NCBI GenBank assembly: GCA_031002005.1
Contig: JARYHS010013630.1
Location: 27,867,112-27,931,111, forward strand
From: Vandiemenella viatica
Lineage: Eukaryota > Arthropoda > Insecta > Orthoptera > Morabidae
Direction of reading: 5' to 3'
Length of the DNA stretch: 64,000 nt
The position numbers were made by a program, and so were the translations under genes. Under the pieces are notes generated by a model that did no database searches, had not been told where the DNA came from, and was given only the letters and a program-made list of their open reading frames with translations. Shown one piece after another: positions 1 to 11,562 of the stretch (the first letter of the stretch is position 1; each line of letters starts with the position of its first letter).

Positions 1-231
1 CTTGCCAATCAGTTTCAAAAATTATACATATAATAAGTTTTTTAAATGCCTTCTGTTGTGCAAAAACTGACACTTACAACTTCATTATGTTGTTTGCTAA
101 CAAATCTATATTTTTTAAAAATATAAATATTTGCTGTGGCAGGTACAAAATACAAATATTGTTACTCGACCCTTACAGTTGAAGGACAGATGTTCATTAC
201 ACACAAGGGACTCAAGGGTCCAAATGAGACA

Positions 232-416
232 ATGTTGGTTTTTCCACAACAAAGGGAATTTAAAAAAAACTTATATGCATAATTGTTGAAACTGATTGCC
301 GAGAATTATCTGTATACACATTTGAATAAATAAAAAAAACTGCCAGCAGCAAGATTTGATCCAGTATGAAGGGCTTATGAGACAAAGAGGTTGCCTGCTG
401 CGCCACACACCCCTGA
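232..416 (-). mobile_element. tRNA-derived SINE, reverse orientation
   Basis: On the reverse strand the head carries an A-box-like TGGCGCAGCAGG and a weak B-box GGATCAAATC. A T-rich linker and a body shared with the start of the window follow. Positions 1 to about 72 are the tail of a forward copy of the same SINE, seen complete at 51842-52010, so the two form an inverted pair about 160 bp apart. The 102-codon frame at 391-699 starts inside this SINE and is not a gene. Confidence 0.6.
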
Positions 417-830
417 AAATCTACCTAACGTAAGAAGTATTTGCACGCAACGGAATATTTCATTGCCAATTTTCTTGACAAAACTGAAGAAGCACATGTT
501 ACTACTTTGCCACATTACATCACTGGCCATGAGCTTTTATTACACACAGTATGAACTGAATCTGAATATTACAATTGGAAGCTTCACCTTGTTAGTTTTG
601 TTTCTTCTGACCGTCTGCTATAACTTAAAATGGACCTTGCAATGTTCATGGATTTATTTAAATTGTTACCAGATCTTCAAACCACTATGTAAAAGATAAT
701 TTTCATGTTGACTGAACAACATGCAATATGTACATTTGCTCAAATGAAAATAATTTAAGTATGTTTCACCTAAAAAAATTACTCTGAAAAAAAAAAAAAA
801 AAAATCTTATTAATCATAAAACCACATTTA

Positions 831-1023
831 GCTGGCCTCGGTAGCGTAGGGGCTAAAGTACTAGCTCTGCGTACTGAAGGTCGCCGGTTCGAGTCTGGCC
901 AACGGCATGGGTGTTTAACTGTTGTGTCTGTGAATTTCATGTCCATCCAGTGGTGTGTCTAATTAGGTGGAAAAAATTCATCAGACTGGCTGTATGGTCC
1001 AAGCTGCCGAAAGCCAAAAAAAA
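831..1023 (+). mobile_element. tRNA-derived SINE (family T2)
   Basis: The tRNA-like head has A box TAGCGTAGGGGC and B box GGTTCGAGTC, followed by a non-tRNA body that ends in an A-run. It is flanked by a near-perfect duplication, ccacattta (822-830) and cctcattta (1024-1032), as expected for LINE-driven retroposition. An acceptor stem cannot be closed and the head continues into the body, so this is a SINE and not a tRNA gene. The same copy is in block B at 52769-52961. Confidence 0.8.
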
Positions 1024-1392
1024 CCTCATTTAAAAAAATTGATAGAATGAATGAAATATTGGTAGGAATATATGTATGTTAAAACGAATGTACCTGCCAG
1101 TTCGGTCAAGCATTTTATACACTAATCTCACAACCAACAAATATAGCATTTCATTCCTACCTTCCTTTTGGAAAGAGAAGGTGGGGAACACAGATACATA
1201 TTGAAGCTAATGTAATGTAGGAAAAATAATGAGTATAAACACAAGTCTGTGAATTTTTGACAAAAGATATACTTTTTCAAAACCTGCAAATGATGGTCAC
1301 ATTTTCCACATCTCTTCGGGCTGATAAATCTTCTCCTAATTGCTTTTTAGCAATTGTTTTTACCCTTGGCACAATAACTCATTAATTCATAC

Positions 1393-1393
<1 letters not shown>

Positions 1394-1430
<37 letters not shown>

Positions 1431-1437
1431 GCTAGTG
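1394..1437. repeat. Poly-T insertion specific to copy A
   Basis: A run of about 35 T, ending in ggctag, interrupts sequence that is continuous in copy B near 53330. It is either a length-variable homopolymer, a minimal retroposed tail or an assembly artefact. Confidence 0.6.
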
Positions 1438-1801
1438 GTATCTTGTTTCAGCTAGATTGATAACTTTCCTTTAATGTTCATGTGCTCCTACAACACCTTC
1501 ACCTCATAGCATGTCTAATCAATTCTGTAACATATGATAGTCTAGTAATGATGGGCTGGTATCATTACATAGAATATTTTATCTTGAATCTCAACATTAT
1601 TGGAGGATGATAGTTGCACAACTTTTTCAGGTTGGTAGGTTTTGTATGGACCTATGTGTAGAGGAAGTGGCTGAACAAGTACACATCCATCCAGGAAAGG
1701 GGGCTTGGGTGTGCGAGTAGGATTTCCTCTTAGCCTCCTTAACTAACTCAATTACCATAATAAACTTCATATCACCTTATTCCCACATCCCTCATCACTT
1801 T

Positions 1802-3016
1802 GGGATCGTGCACAAACTACGTGGCTTGGTCCAGGGGGGGGGGGGGATTAGCTGGAACGCTACCGCTGAGCTACGTGGGGGGGGGGGGGGTCCGAGTCAG
1901 GCCACGTAGCTTTCCTTTCATAACATTTTTCTCAGTTAAAATGAGGTACAGAACACACAACAGCATGAGGATATTTATTTCCCTCAGTTAATTATCTCCG
2001 TATGTAATTTACAATTGTCTGACAAGAGAAAGCAGAACAAAATGACTTCTGGAATCAAAAGGGGAAAAAAGCTACGTGCTATGTGTGGGGGGAGGGGGGG
2101 TAGAGGCAAAAGTCGCATTGGGCTACGTGAGAGGGGGGGTTCACAGGAGGCCAAAATGGAGCTACGTGATTTATGCATGCTCCCTTTCCTGTGTATGTCC
2201 CTCTTCAATGGAAACCTCAGCTTAGCGCAAATCAAGGCTAATAATTACAGTAGTATATGCATTCTGACAACTGCCATCCATATCACACTCAAAGCTTCCT
2301 CCCTCACAGCCTTGACATTCGTCCTGTTTTCAGCATTTTTTAACTTCTCCCGACTCAATCAATCTGTTCAACCACCACACATCACAAAAATTGGATCGCA
2401 ATGCTTTTTGTGTGCACTCTATTCTTTGGCCGAGGAAATTTCAGTTTCATATGTTTTACAATCCTGATGTCATCTGTGATAAGTGATGGCTTATTTCCCT
2501 ATTCTAATTTTTTTTTTTCCAACTTAGTTTCCTTATATACAGTTGCAAGGAAACAATTGCACTGGATAGTGATATGGAATAACAAATTAGGGAGCATCCA
2601 TAAACTACATAGCTCCATTTTGGCGTCCTGTGAACTGCCCCTCCCCCACGTAGTTTGACATTCCTTTTGCCTATACACCCTCCCCTCCCTCCCTCCTGTG
2701 TGGCACGTAGATTTCAACCATATTGATTCCAGAACCTGTGTGGCACGTAGATTTTATCCATATTGATTCAAGAAGACAATTTGTACTCTTTTCTTTTGAC
2801 AGACTATCGCAAATTACGTACGGAGATAATTAAATGGCGGAAATACATATTCACATGCTGTTGTGTGTTCTGTACTTTACTTTAACTGTGACAAAAAACA
2901 TAAATGTAAAGCTACGTGGCTTGGCTCGGAACCCCTCCTCCTCCACGTAGTCAAGAGTAGCTTTCTACCCAACGCCTCCCCCTCTAGGCCGAGCCACATA
3001 GTTTATGGATGCTCCC
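1802..3016. mobile_element. Foldback-type DNA element with ~400-bp inverted arms
   Basis: The left end (1802-2190) and right end (2590-3016) are imperfect inverted copies of each other. Each outer end has a GGGA(T/G)C... tip followed by ACAAACTACGTGG or its variant ATAAACTATGTGG. Both arms carry G-rich stretches, the motif GTACAGAACACACAACAGCA and the motif TTAATTATCTCCGTA. The inner parts of the arms also pair (2120-2190 with 2590-2650, around AGCTCCATTTTGG). No transposase is present, so the element would be non-autonomous. Target duplication is unclear. The open frames at 2015-2658 are arm or loop sequence, not genes. Confidence 0.8.
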
Positions 3017-4098
3017 ATAGGACAGAGAAATGAAGCACTACCTACATCAGATGTTGGCATAATGACAGAAACAAACACAAGAAATATTGCAATTTTTTGG
3101 GTCTCGGTCCCTCGTCAGCTGTAGAACGTGTTGGAGGGTGGTTACTGTAAGCTAATGCCTCAAACAGTGACAAGAAAGATACATGTTAGGGGAAATTTCA
3201 AACAGATGACAGGGAGTGGGGGTTGTAAGTTAAATATAACACCTGAGAATTGCGAAAATAGTAAATACATAATCAAAACAAGTAATGACAACATAAAGAT
3301 ATCATTCATGACACAACTTTTTTCCAACTTAATTTAATTATTAATTCATACACCCATAAGTGATATATCAATGTTTAACATGCACATACTTTTCTCGAGA
3401 ACTGCACTATACAAGACTGAAAATAGCATAAAATTTTGTACAGTTGTTTTCAAGATTAGCATGGTCGTCATTCTTCATTTTATTCTATGCTAGGTACTCA
3501 AAGCATACTGTCATGGCAATTAGATGCTTTATCATCAAGCACTGCTCAAAACTTTGTTTTGTTCAGAATCCACAGCATTTCTTCCTCTTCTTCTTCATAA
3601 GTCGCCTTTTCCTACTGGATGTTGGCGGTCCACATAGCTAGCTCTGCGCGTGAAACTGCAGCACGGAAAGCCTCTCCTGACGTGCAGTTGTACCATCTCC
3701 AAATGTCCTTCAGCCACGAATTCCTTCACCATTTAGAGTGTTAGAAATTTACTACTTGCTTCATAAGTCATGGATGTGTTGGTAATTGAAAAGAAATGTC
3801 CCTCTCAGCCCTCAATAAGTTAAAATGATCTGTGACATACAAATACGTTAATAACATGATGAGACAATGTGACATAGCCCGTTCATCTGAGGTTTACAAA
3901 GGTGTCAATTAATGAGATTTGCTATCATCAGGCATCACCTTGCCTAGCTGATTTTAGGGGTGCAAACTTAGGCTCTTAACTGTAACCTATTAACTATCTT
4001 ACCTTATGGCCTTTTCTACAGGGCAGTCGGAGAATGGCTAACTTCACACACTGTTGACTAGCTTATCAAATCATTGCAGTCATACAGAAGAAAACATA
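3017..4098. other. No recognisable feature
   Basis: This is AT-rich sequence shared with copy B. Short open frames (3128-3337, 3444-3641) have no signal or recognisable domain. Confidence 0.6.
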
Positions 4099-5291
4099 CA
4101 CTGAAGAGTCAAAGAAACTGGTATAGGCATGCATATGCAAACACAGCAGTATGTAAACACTCATAGAGTACTGCGCAGTGGTTGGCAACGCCTATATAAG
4201 ACAACAGTGTCTGGCACAGGTGTTAAGATTGGTTACTGCTGCTGCAATGGCAGGTTATCATGATTTAAGTCAGTTTGAATGTGGTGTTATAGTTCGCACA
4301 CTAGAGATGAAACACAGCATCTCCGAGGTAGCGATGAGGTGGGGATTATCGCATTACGACCATTTCACGAGTGCATGGTGAATATCAGGAATCCGGTTAA
4401 AACATCCATTTCCGAAATCACTATGGGTGGAAAAAGATCCTGCAAGAACGGGACCAACGACAACTGAAGAGAATCATTCAAAGTGACAAAAGTGCAACCT
4501 TTCTGCAAATTGCTGCGGATTTAAATGCTGGGCCATCAACAAGTGTCACCGTGCGAACCATTAAACGAAACATCATCGATATGGGCTTTCGGAGCCGAAG
4601 GCCCACTCGTGTAACCTTGCTGAGTGCACGATACAAAGCTTTACGCCTTGCCTGGGTCCGTCAACACCAACATTAGACTGTTGATGATTGGAAACACGTT
4701 GCCTGATCCGACGATTGTATCGAGTGGATGGATGTGTACGGGTATGGAGACAACCTAATGAATTCACGGACCTGCATGTCAGCAGCGGATTGTTCAAGCT
4801 GGTGGAGGCTCTGTAATGGTGTGGGACATGTGCAGTTGGAGTGACATGGGACCCCTGATACATCCTCATACGACTTTGACAGGTGGCACATTCATACGCA
4901 TCCTGGCTGATAACCTGCATCCATTCATGTCCATTGTGCATTCCGACAGACTTGGGCAATTCCATCAGGACAATGCAACACCCCATACATCCAGAATTTC
5001 TACAGAGTGGCTCCAGGAACACTCTTCTGAGTTTAAACACATCCACTGGCCACCAAACATGAAAATTATTGAGCATATCTGGGATTCCTTACAACATGCC
5101 AATCAGAAGGGATCTCCATACCCTCGTACTCTTACAGATTTATGTACAGCCCTGCAGGATGCCAATTCCCTCCAGCACTACTTCAGACATTAGTCGAGTC
5201 CCATGCCAATATGTGTTGCTCCACTTCTGCATGCTCGCAGGGGCCCTACGCGATATTAGGCAGGTGTACCAGTTTCTTTGGCTCTTCGGTT
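4099..5291 (+). mobile_element. Tc1/mariner-type transposon, inactive
   Basis: The left end CACTGAAGAGTCAAAGAAAC and the right end, read on the reverse strand as ACCGAAGAGCCAAAGAAACT, form terminal inverted repeats. TA dinucleotides flank both ends (4097-4098, 5292-5293), as for the Tc1/mariner superfamily. The length of about 1.19 kb is typical of a one-gene element. The sequence strongly resembles a Tc1-like family that I remember as widespread in arthropod genomes. Copy B holds the same insertion at 56003-57192, so it predates the duplication. Confidence 0.9.
4247..5193 (+). pseudogene. Tc1-like DD34E transposase, broken
   Basis: The N-terminus starts MAGYHDLSQFE and continues with a helix-turn-helix region (residues about 8-40). 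The C-terminal half (4816-5193) keeps the catalytic-core landmarks QDNATPHTS (second aspartate) and IIEHIWDSL (glutamate), in the order expected of DD34E transposases, which cut and rejoin transposon ends in the nucleus. The frame is lost between the two parts: there is a frameshift after about 4380, and in-frame stops such as the TAG in caacattagactg near 4675. Copy B carries the same lesions, plus an extra base near the start codon. It cannot make an active protein. Confidence 0.9.
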
Positions 5292-5317
5292 TAATGGAGA
5301 AACATGGAACCAAGTAA

Positions 5318-5706
5318 TTATTGGTGTAGAGTCTTGGTTAAAGAAGAAAAACTAGACAGTGAGGTATTTACCAACTGTTACAGTTCACTGGTGTTCATAG
5401 ATAATGACCATGAGTTACTTGGGGTAGATTTCTAGGGTAATAAAAAAGAAAAAAAGTGATGGCTGTTTATCACAGTGGAAGAATGACTGATGAACATGAG
5501 GTTCTTGCGCAGAAATTAAATCCATACTCAGATTTCAGAAGTGAGAATAGAATAGTCATTATTGGTGGAGATTTGAACTGGATGGGAAATAAGAATAACA
5601 ATACAAGGGGACAGAGATTTTCTAATACCTTAATGAGGGGAGGAGAGTTTACGCAATTCATACAGCAGAACACTAGGGGACAAACATGTTGGATATCTTA
5701 TTAATA
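5318..5706 (+). pseudogene. LINE endonuclease fragment
   Basis: The frame around 5456-5704 contains VIIGGDLNW, a typical core motif of the apurinic-type endonuclease of non-LTR retrotransposons. This enzyme nicks target DNA to prime reverse transcription. Upstream bases (5318-5455) also align with the second endonuclease copy at 6335-6850. The fragment ends near a stop at 5704 and abuts a second LINE relic. It belongs to the LINE family called alpha here (best copy 43850-45895). Confidence 0.75.
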
Positions 5707-7586
5707 AGATGATAACCTTCCAAATGACAGGCCAGAATGTTAATCATTCACCCAACACGCTCGGTACGAGCAGTTAGGCACAGGCTACAATGTCAAGTTT
5801 TTTCAAACTTAGTGAAACTTTAGTTAAGGTAATAAAGCTATGAAATATCTTTGTAGGGATTTCAATTAGGGGTAGCTTACAGAATATAACTGACAGAAAG
5901 AAGTGTCATAGTATAGAGAGGAAGGTGGTGAAGGTGGCACAACATAACAGGGTGGAACTCGTCTACATCCAGAGAAGCCACGATCGTGCACAGTTGAGCC
6001 ATGCTATAAATAATAATGGAGATGTCGCTTCTGAAAGTAATTATTTCCATCTGGAAATTGTGCCTGTGGACACCATTGATGGGTGTGGTTTCACTAGTCA
6101 TGGCTTACACCTAAATAGAAGAGGTTAGTTTGCCAGTTGTTAGATTAAGCTATGAGGGAACTGACTTCCAGTTATGATGGAGCCTATTTCAGATTAGAGG
6201 CTACTGAACCCGAAAGCAAAAGCACGGCAAGAGAAATCATAAATATTTAAGACAAAGTGGATGCTTATGAGAAAATAAAATAGGTTGTAGCAACACACAA
6301 AAGTATTACAGTTTCATAACTTAATAGAGATACACAAACCACAAGTAGTTATAGGAGTAGAATCTTTGTTAAAGGAAGAAGTGCTTGACAGTGAGGTTTT
6401 CGCCAATGGTTACCAAAGTGAAAGAGGAGAAACTGGTGGAGGGATGTCTATATTGGTTAGCAAAGACAATTACAGTTCACTGGCATTACTAATTATAATT
6501 ATGAGTAACTTGAGGCAGATTTCAGAGATGATGAAATGAAAAACTTAGGGTATTGGCTGCTTACCACAGTGGAAGAACGAATGATGAATGTGAACCTCTT
6601 GGGGAGAAACTAAATTCTTATTTAGAGTTCAGTGGTCGGAGACAAGTGTCGAATGGTTGTTATTGGTGGGAACATAAATTTACCATGTGTCAAATGGGAA
6701 GTTAATAAGATTGATAGCAGCAGGGAAGAGAGATTTATAAATATCTTGAGAAGGGAGGAGGCTTTAAACAAGTGGTAGAGCAGAGCACAAGAGGACCGAA
6801 CATGTTGGATGTGATCCTAATAAGGCTTTATGATAAACTTGTGGGGGTCTCGAGTGACTGAAGGATTAAGAGATCACGAAGCGGATCCAAAGAATATTAG
6901 TAAACAAGTGGCCAGTGGTAAGAACAATTAAGAAATGGCACATATTTCACAACTGAAGAGATATTTCAAAGTAAGAGTCAGCATTAAGAAAGATAACAAA
7001 AGTACATTGGAGTCGAAGTGGGAACAGTTACAGGGGATAAAAATAAAGGCGGAAGAAATATTTATTTCAAAACCAAAAATAAAGAGAAGTATATAATCTA
7101 CATACTATAATCAAAAGGTGAGGAGACTAAGGACTTTGGTAAGAAGAGAAACCAACATAGTTAAGAGAGAGCAGGGTAATAGGTAACACTTGAAATTACT
7201 AAACAAGGTATTAATAACAGCAAAAAGGAAAGAAAAACCTTGGTTAGTGACGAATGTTATGAATACATGTGGACCACTAAATGATATTATGTAGAAATTT
7301 CTTTGGCCATGTTAGAAATCTGAAGGGATGTTAAGGTATTCAGACAACTGTAGATAAGGATGGAAAAGTAATAATGGATTTGAAAAAGGCAGAGATGGTG
7401 CAACTGGATGGTATCGTGAAAACATGTTCAGTCAACTGGCTCTGCTATCTTCATCAGTTGTCATGTGGCTTCCAGTGGTTGTAAGTCCCAACTGACTTGC
7501 CTCATGTCCACTTTTATCACTGTGCTGTGCCTGTCCGCTGCTACATGCCAGTGGATGTCATAGAGGATTAAAAACTGTGGTCAGAC

Positions 7587-8673
7587 TAGTGTTGTAAAAA
7601 AACAGTTTTTTTTTCTGACGTGAAAAAAAACATGAAAAAAAAAATTGAAAAAAACATGTTTTTTTTCATAACTACTAAATTTCAAATTTTTAAGGCATTT
7701 ATCACTTAATATGACTGTTTTAGAGTTTATACTAAGTACTTATCTTACTTTTAAATCTACTATAACTTTCTGGTTAAGTAGAAAAAAAAATTACAAAAAT
7801 ATTGGTAACATCGACTGAAGTTTTCTTTTACGAAAGGGGACTTCCCGAAAAGGCTAGGTTGCGTGAGAAGGAATCCCCGTTCGGCTGTTCCCCATTGTTT
7901 GGATTGATACTCGCTATTTGAACTAGTGCTGCCAGGCCCTACAAATTTATCTGTAGACCTACGAATCTTTTTTCAAAAAATTAGGAAATTTAACTACGGT
8001 TTTTTGCCTCTTTTTATTACTTGTTGTGCTTTCCTTATATTTGTATACTTGTTAAACTCACAGCGTATAGTGATACTCAGTCATTGTCAGTAATTATGAA
8101 TAATTTCCTTGCAACCGTTGGCGTAAACCAACGATTGAAAACAAATAAAGCTCCTATTTTGTATGATAATATATTTAAATTCTTAAAAGACCGTAATACA
8201 GAACTATCGGCGCAGTCTTCATTCACAGTGTGTACTTTGCTCACAATTTAAAATTGCAATCTCAAACAGCTTTTGCATGCAATACGACCGGTAAAAGAAA
8301 ATGTAACTATTTATGAAGTTATGGATCTAGAGTGGACAGAAGAAGAAACAGAAAATTCCAACTCCGACCGAACTAGTGTTGGTAGTACTGATACTAGTGA
8401 ATGTGGTTCCGACATAGAAGATGAATAAAAAATTATGTTACCTATATAGATACATTTATGAATCATTATGTAAGATATAATATGATTTAGTAAGGTTTAA
8501 AACACACATGTAAAATGTAAGTTCCATAAATAAAACTATAATTTATCAAATATATAGTTTTCTGAAAAAAAACCAAATTTAGAAAAAAAACGAGGGTGCT
8601 AAGTTTTTTTTTCATGTTTTTTTTCACAAATCTGAAAAAAAACACATTTTGTTTTTTTCAGTTTGCAACACTA
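7587..8673 (+). mobile_element. Non-autonomous hAT element, absent from copy B
   Basis: The ends TAGTGTTGTAAA and (reverse strand) TAGTGTTGCAAA are inverted repeats, flanked by a perfect 8-bp target duplication ggtcagac (7579-7586, 8674-8681). Copy B has a single ggtcagac at 59499-59506 with nothing inserted. This satisfies the hAT superfamily rule of 8-bp duplications. Subterminal regions repeat the motif catgttttttttca in both orientations, which may be transposase-binding repeats. At 1087 bp it is too short for a full transposase. Confidence 0.95.
8291..8428 (+). pseudogene. Residual acidic C-terminal coding tail in hAT element
   Basis: An open stretch ending at TAA (8426-8428) reads MDLEWTEEETENS and then a Ser/Asp/Glu-rich tail ending CGSDIEDE. 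A similar acidic tail lies at a comparable distance from one end of the hAT element at 30205-31398 (30514-30618, reverse strand). I infer that both are remains of the parent transposase's C-terminus. No catalytic region remains, and the upstream frame (8021-8251) is in a different phase. Confidence 0.45.
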
Positions 8674-9125
8674 GGTCAGACCCTTTACTGTTATCTAATG
8701 GGATAGTATGGAACCAACATTATAGCTGGAGTGGGTTCAATGGAGAGCTACTTAATTTATTCATGGAAATTACCATAGAAGACAGTTAGTACTGATATGA
8801 TAAATTAGCTACATCAAGAGTCTCTAGAAGACAGGAGAGGGATGAGCCTACTGGGAGCATGTAATGAATATTTTGGCAAAGAACTCTGGATGGATAATGG
8901 GGAGAATAATTATGAGTATTGGAAGGGAAGAGGAGATGATGACCATAAACTAGATTTTCATTTCAGCCGTAAGACTGGGAAAGGTTTTATTTGTAGGTAA
9001 GGGAGTTAGGGACTGGAGTGCCTTATTGGGGAGGTAGCTGAAACAGTTAAAGGATTTAAACAAATTTTTAAGGCATATTAGGGAACTGAAAGTGGGGCAC
9101 CAAGTTCCATTACAAGTGGTTAATT

Positions 9126-10492
9126 AATAGCAATTTTGATCTGTAAAAACTCCTATAACATTAATAATTTGAAAATAGAGACAATGATACTGCTGTTTTT
9201 GTGTTTGTCCTGGGCCTTCATCCATGGTAGGAGACAGGAAATTTTCCTCTTTCCTCCTTTTTACATAAAAATATAATAACACAAATAATTAAACATTATA
9301 TTGGGATAAAACTAAATGTAACCAAGATACTTTGTAGAAAATGATAAATTAGTGCTTTTCTTACTATTTTATATGAAGTAATTTGGTGCAAAAGTTAAGA
9401 GATGATAGCAGCCATTTTTTCAGACTTTCCATAACCACACTTCCAGAAGGGAATTCGCTAACTGTGGAAACTAGAACACTGAACGAAAGGAGGATTGTGT
9501 AGAAACATAAATGCATTATAACCTAAAAATAATACACTCTTTTCAATGCCAAGCAGAAAAAACTAAACAGAAATTGAAAACTGATGCAATGGGACTAATC
9601 CACTTGACAAGTGATGTTACTGACACAGACAAACTTCTGACATTATACATACTAGCATCTGGAGATCTTGTAACATCATTAAATAATCAACTCTTGGAGT
9701 TATATACCTGCCAAATCTTTACAAAATGTGTATCTCCTAAAAAAAGGTCTAGGATTTCAATCATTAGATATTATTATTACAAGATCTTGCCAGAGTTATG
9801 TTTCTAAAGTATTTACATTTTAATATTTTGAAAATATTATATGAATAATTCCTGATAAATATGGCCACAAAAACTTTAATTTACAAAGCATTTACAGATT
9901 TCAGCTTGGTGCTTAAGCACTAATGAACCTACAGTTTCAAAATTAAAAATGCACACCAAGGCGGAATCTGGATTTGATTCTCCACATTATTGTTTGATAA
10001 ATGAGATATCATGTGACTTCCAGGGTGATGTTAAATGGATTTTCCTCAACCCCCTTCAAACTTTTTCTCACTTGGAATTTTTATCCTCTGTCAAAAATTG
10101 TGTTTTTTTGCAACAACAAACTAACATTTTTAAAAGACATTGTAAAATTAGTCACATTTGAAAGTTTAAGCAACCACCTTCAGTAGAAGCATTATAAATC
10201 TTTTTTACAAAAATTAGCAATAACATAATAAGAAACTTAAAACTCAAATCTTATATTCCAAGACCTTGGCTCCTTGTTAAACATAGTACACCATTTTCAA
10301 AATAATTCATTACAATCAAAATCCTAGTCTTATACTTGTCAGAGATTTAATTTAATGTATAGCTACACAAAAACAAAGGCATTTATTATATTAGAAAATA
10401 TTTATTTAAAAAAAATTACACTTAAATTACACTGATTTTCAATTACATCACAAATATTTTATCTACTCACATAAAATAGAAAGTCTTGTATG
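9126..10492. other. No recognisable gene
   Basis: This is AT-rich sequence shared with copy B. The open frame at 9511-9807 is not conserved in frame between the copies (single-base indels near 9541 and 9793), which argues against coding. Confidence 0.6.
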
Positions 10493-10741
10493 AATCTCAT
10501 TGTTTCTAGAACTTTGATAACCACTGAACATAAAAAAACAGCATTATAAATGCAGCACAGAGCACTATTTTGTTAAACAGCTGTTTGGAGTAGATTGATT
10601 TTATTCATACCAAGCACTACAATCTCATTGTTTCTAGAACTTTAAACATAAAAAACAGCATTATAAATGCAGCACAGAGGCACTGTTTTATTAAAAAAAC
10701 AGCTGTTTGGAGCAGATGATTTTATTCATCCCGAGCACTAC
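10493..10741 (+). repeat. 128-bp tandem duplication (two units)
   Basis: Two adjacent units start with aatctcattgtttctagaac at 10493 and 10621. They share acagcattataaatgcagca and aacagctgtttggag, with minor indels between them. The pair is preserved in copy B (61321 and 61448). Confidence 0.85.
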
Positions 10742-11447
10742 TGCTCTCAGATTCTTCTATTATTTCCTGCAATAAAAAAATTAATTACTACTGTTGCAAA
10801 CAGGTGAAGATTTTTTCTGGCTGCAACTAATGATCACTGCCAAATAGATGACACAGCAATCACAAAATACAATACATAAAAGATAACAATAAATTATTTT
10901 TGTACCATCAGTTGAAGTTATACATTCCTGACAGTGTTGAGAATAATAAAATAGTCTCAATAGGGCAGTTACTGTTGCAATACCAAAGGAAATAGTTTGT
11001 CCTGATCTGTTTTCTTGGTTCTCTGTGTGGAGACTCATAAAAATGTATAAAAGGGTGACATGAAGGAGGAATGGGAATTATCAGATGTAAGTATTTATAT
11101 ACATAACATTTTAATTAAGTTTAGTCAGACTGAATGGATGTCAGTCTTCAGGGGTGATGGGTGGTATAGTAAACCCTTGGGTTACTGTAAGCCACAGGTT
11201 GCGACAAGGTAAAGAAATCAGTTCGGGCAGTGTAATGCTGTCCTAGCAGGAGCTATGGCCAAATAAGGACCCTAAGTCAGCAGGATTAGGCTGTGTGAGA
11301 GAGAGTCTGAACTGTAATGATGGCATTTTCCTGGAATTTGATAGGGCCAAAGGTATCCCCACTCTTATGGAAATGGTGGGATTAAGCTTAACAAAACCTA
11401 CTTGCTGAGCCACCTTGGTCTACTCAGCTGCTTGTTAACTTTGTGTA

Positions 11448-11562
11448 TTAATATAGTCTTCTCAGATGACTAGCTGAGTGAGCAGGGTATTTTGGCAATA
11501 GGAATCTCTGTCTGAGAAAACACCCTGCTCACTCGGCTAGTCACCAGAGAAGATTATATTAA
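11448..11562. repeat. Hairpin with ~46-bp arms
   Basis: The left arm (11448-11494) and right arm (11517-11562) are inverted copies around a short loop. Each reads TTAATATA(G/A)TCTTCTC then ...GACTAGC(T/C)GAGTGAGCAGGGT. It could be a minimal inverted-repeat element. It is present in copy B at 62277-62391. Confidence 0.8.

Larger units (their letters stand above)
5850..9125 (+). pseudogene. LINE alpha relic, interrupted by a hAT element
   Basis: The order is as follows. First, an ORF1-end-like piece (5925-6128) ends HGLHLNRRG, a motif I know from LINE/CR1-type first ORFs. Second comes an endonuclease region (6335-6850) with VVIGGN-like and NMLDVILIR-like motifs. Third is a linker rich in K and R (7000-7260) that matches 43870-44040. 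Fourth is a C-terminal end (8682-9125) with VRP.L..GIVWNQHY-like and DDHKLDFHF-like motifs. Nearly the whole reverse-transcriptase core between about 7420 and 7575 is missing. Many stops and frameshifts are present. The hAT element at 7587-8673 splits it in copy A only. Confidence 0.75.

Noticed and set aside
391..699. 102-codon open frame with hydrophobic stretch
   Set aside because: Starts inside a SINE, and a one-base indel in copy B (52331-52633) changes its C-terminus. No domain.
831..905. tRNA gene
   Set aside because: Good A and B boxes, but no closed acceptor stem, a SINE body follows, and it is flanked by a target duplication. The same applies to the heads at 19268, 27678, 29399, 37095 and 47421.
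2015..2658. Two overlapping open frames, 150 and 85 codons
   Set aside because: Lie in the arm and loop of the foldback element, with G-run encoded low-complexity protein.
4573..5076. 167-codon reverse-strand open frame (also 56475-56978)
   Set aside because: Antisense shadow of the Tc1-like transposase relic.
10744..11038. Possible reverse-strand terminal exons (acceptor tttttattgcag, acidic EESESSS tail)
   Set aside because: Joining the candidate exons gives an immediate stop in the available phase, and there is no recognisable protein.
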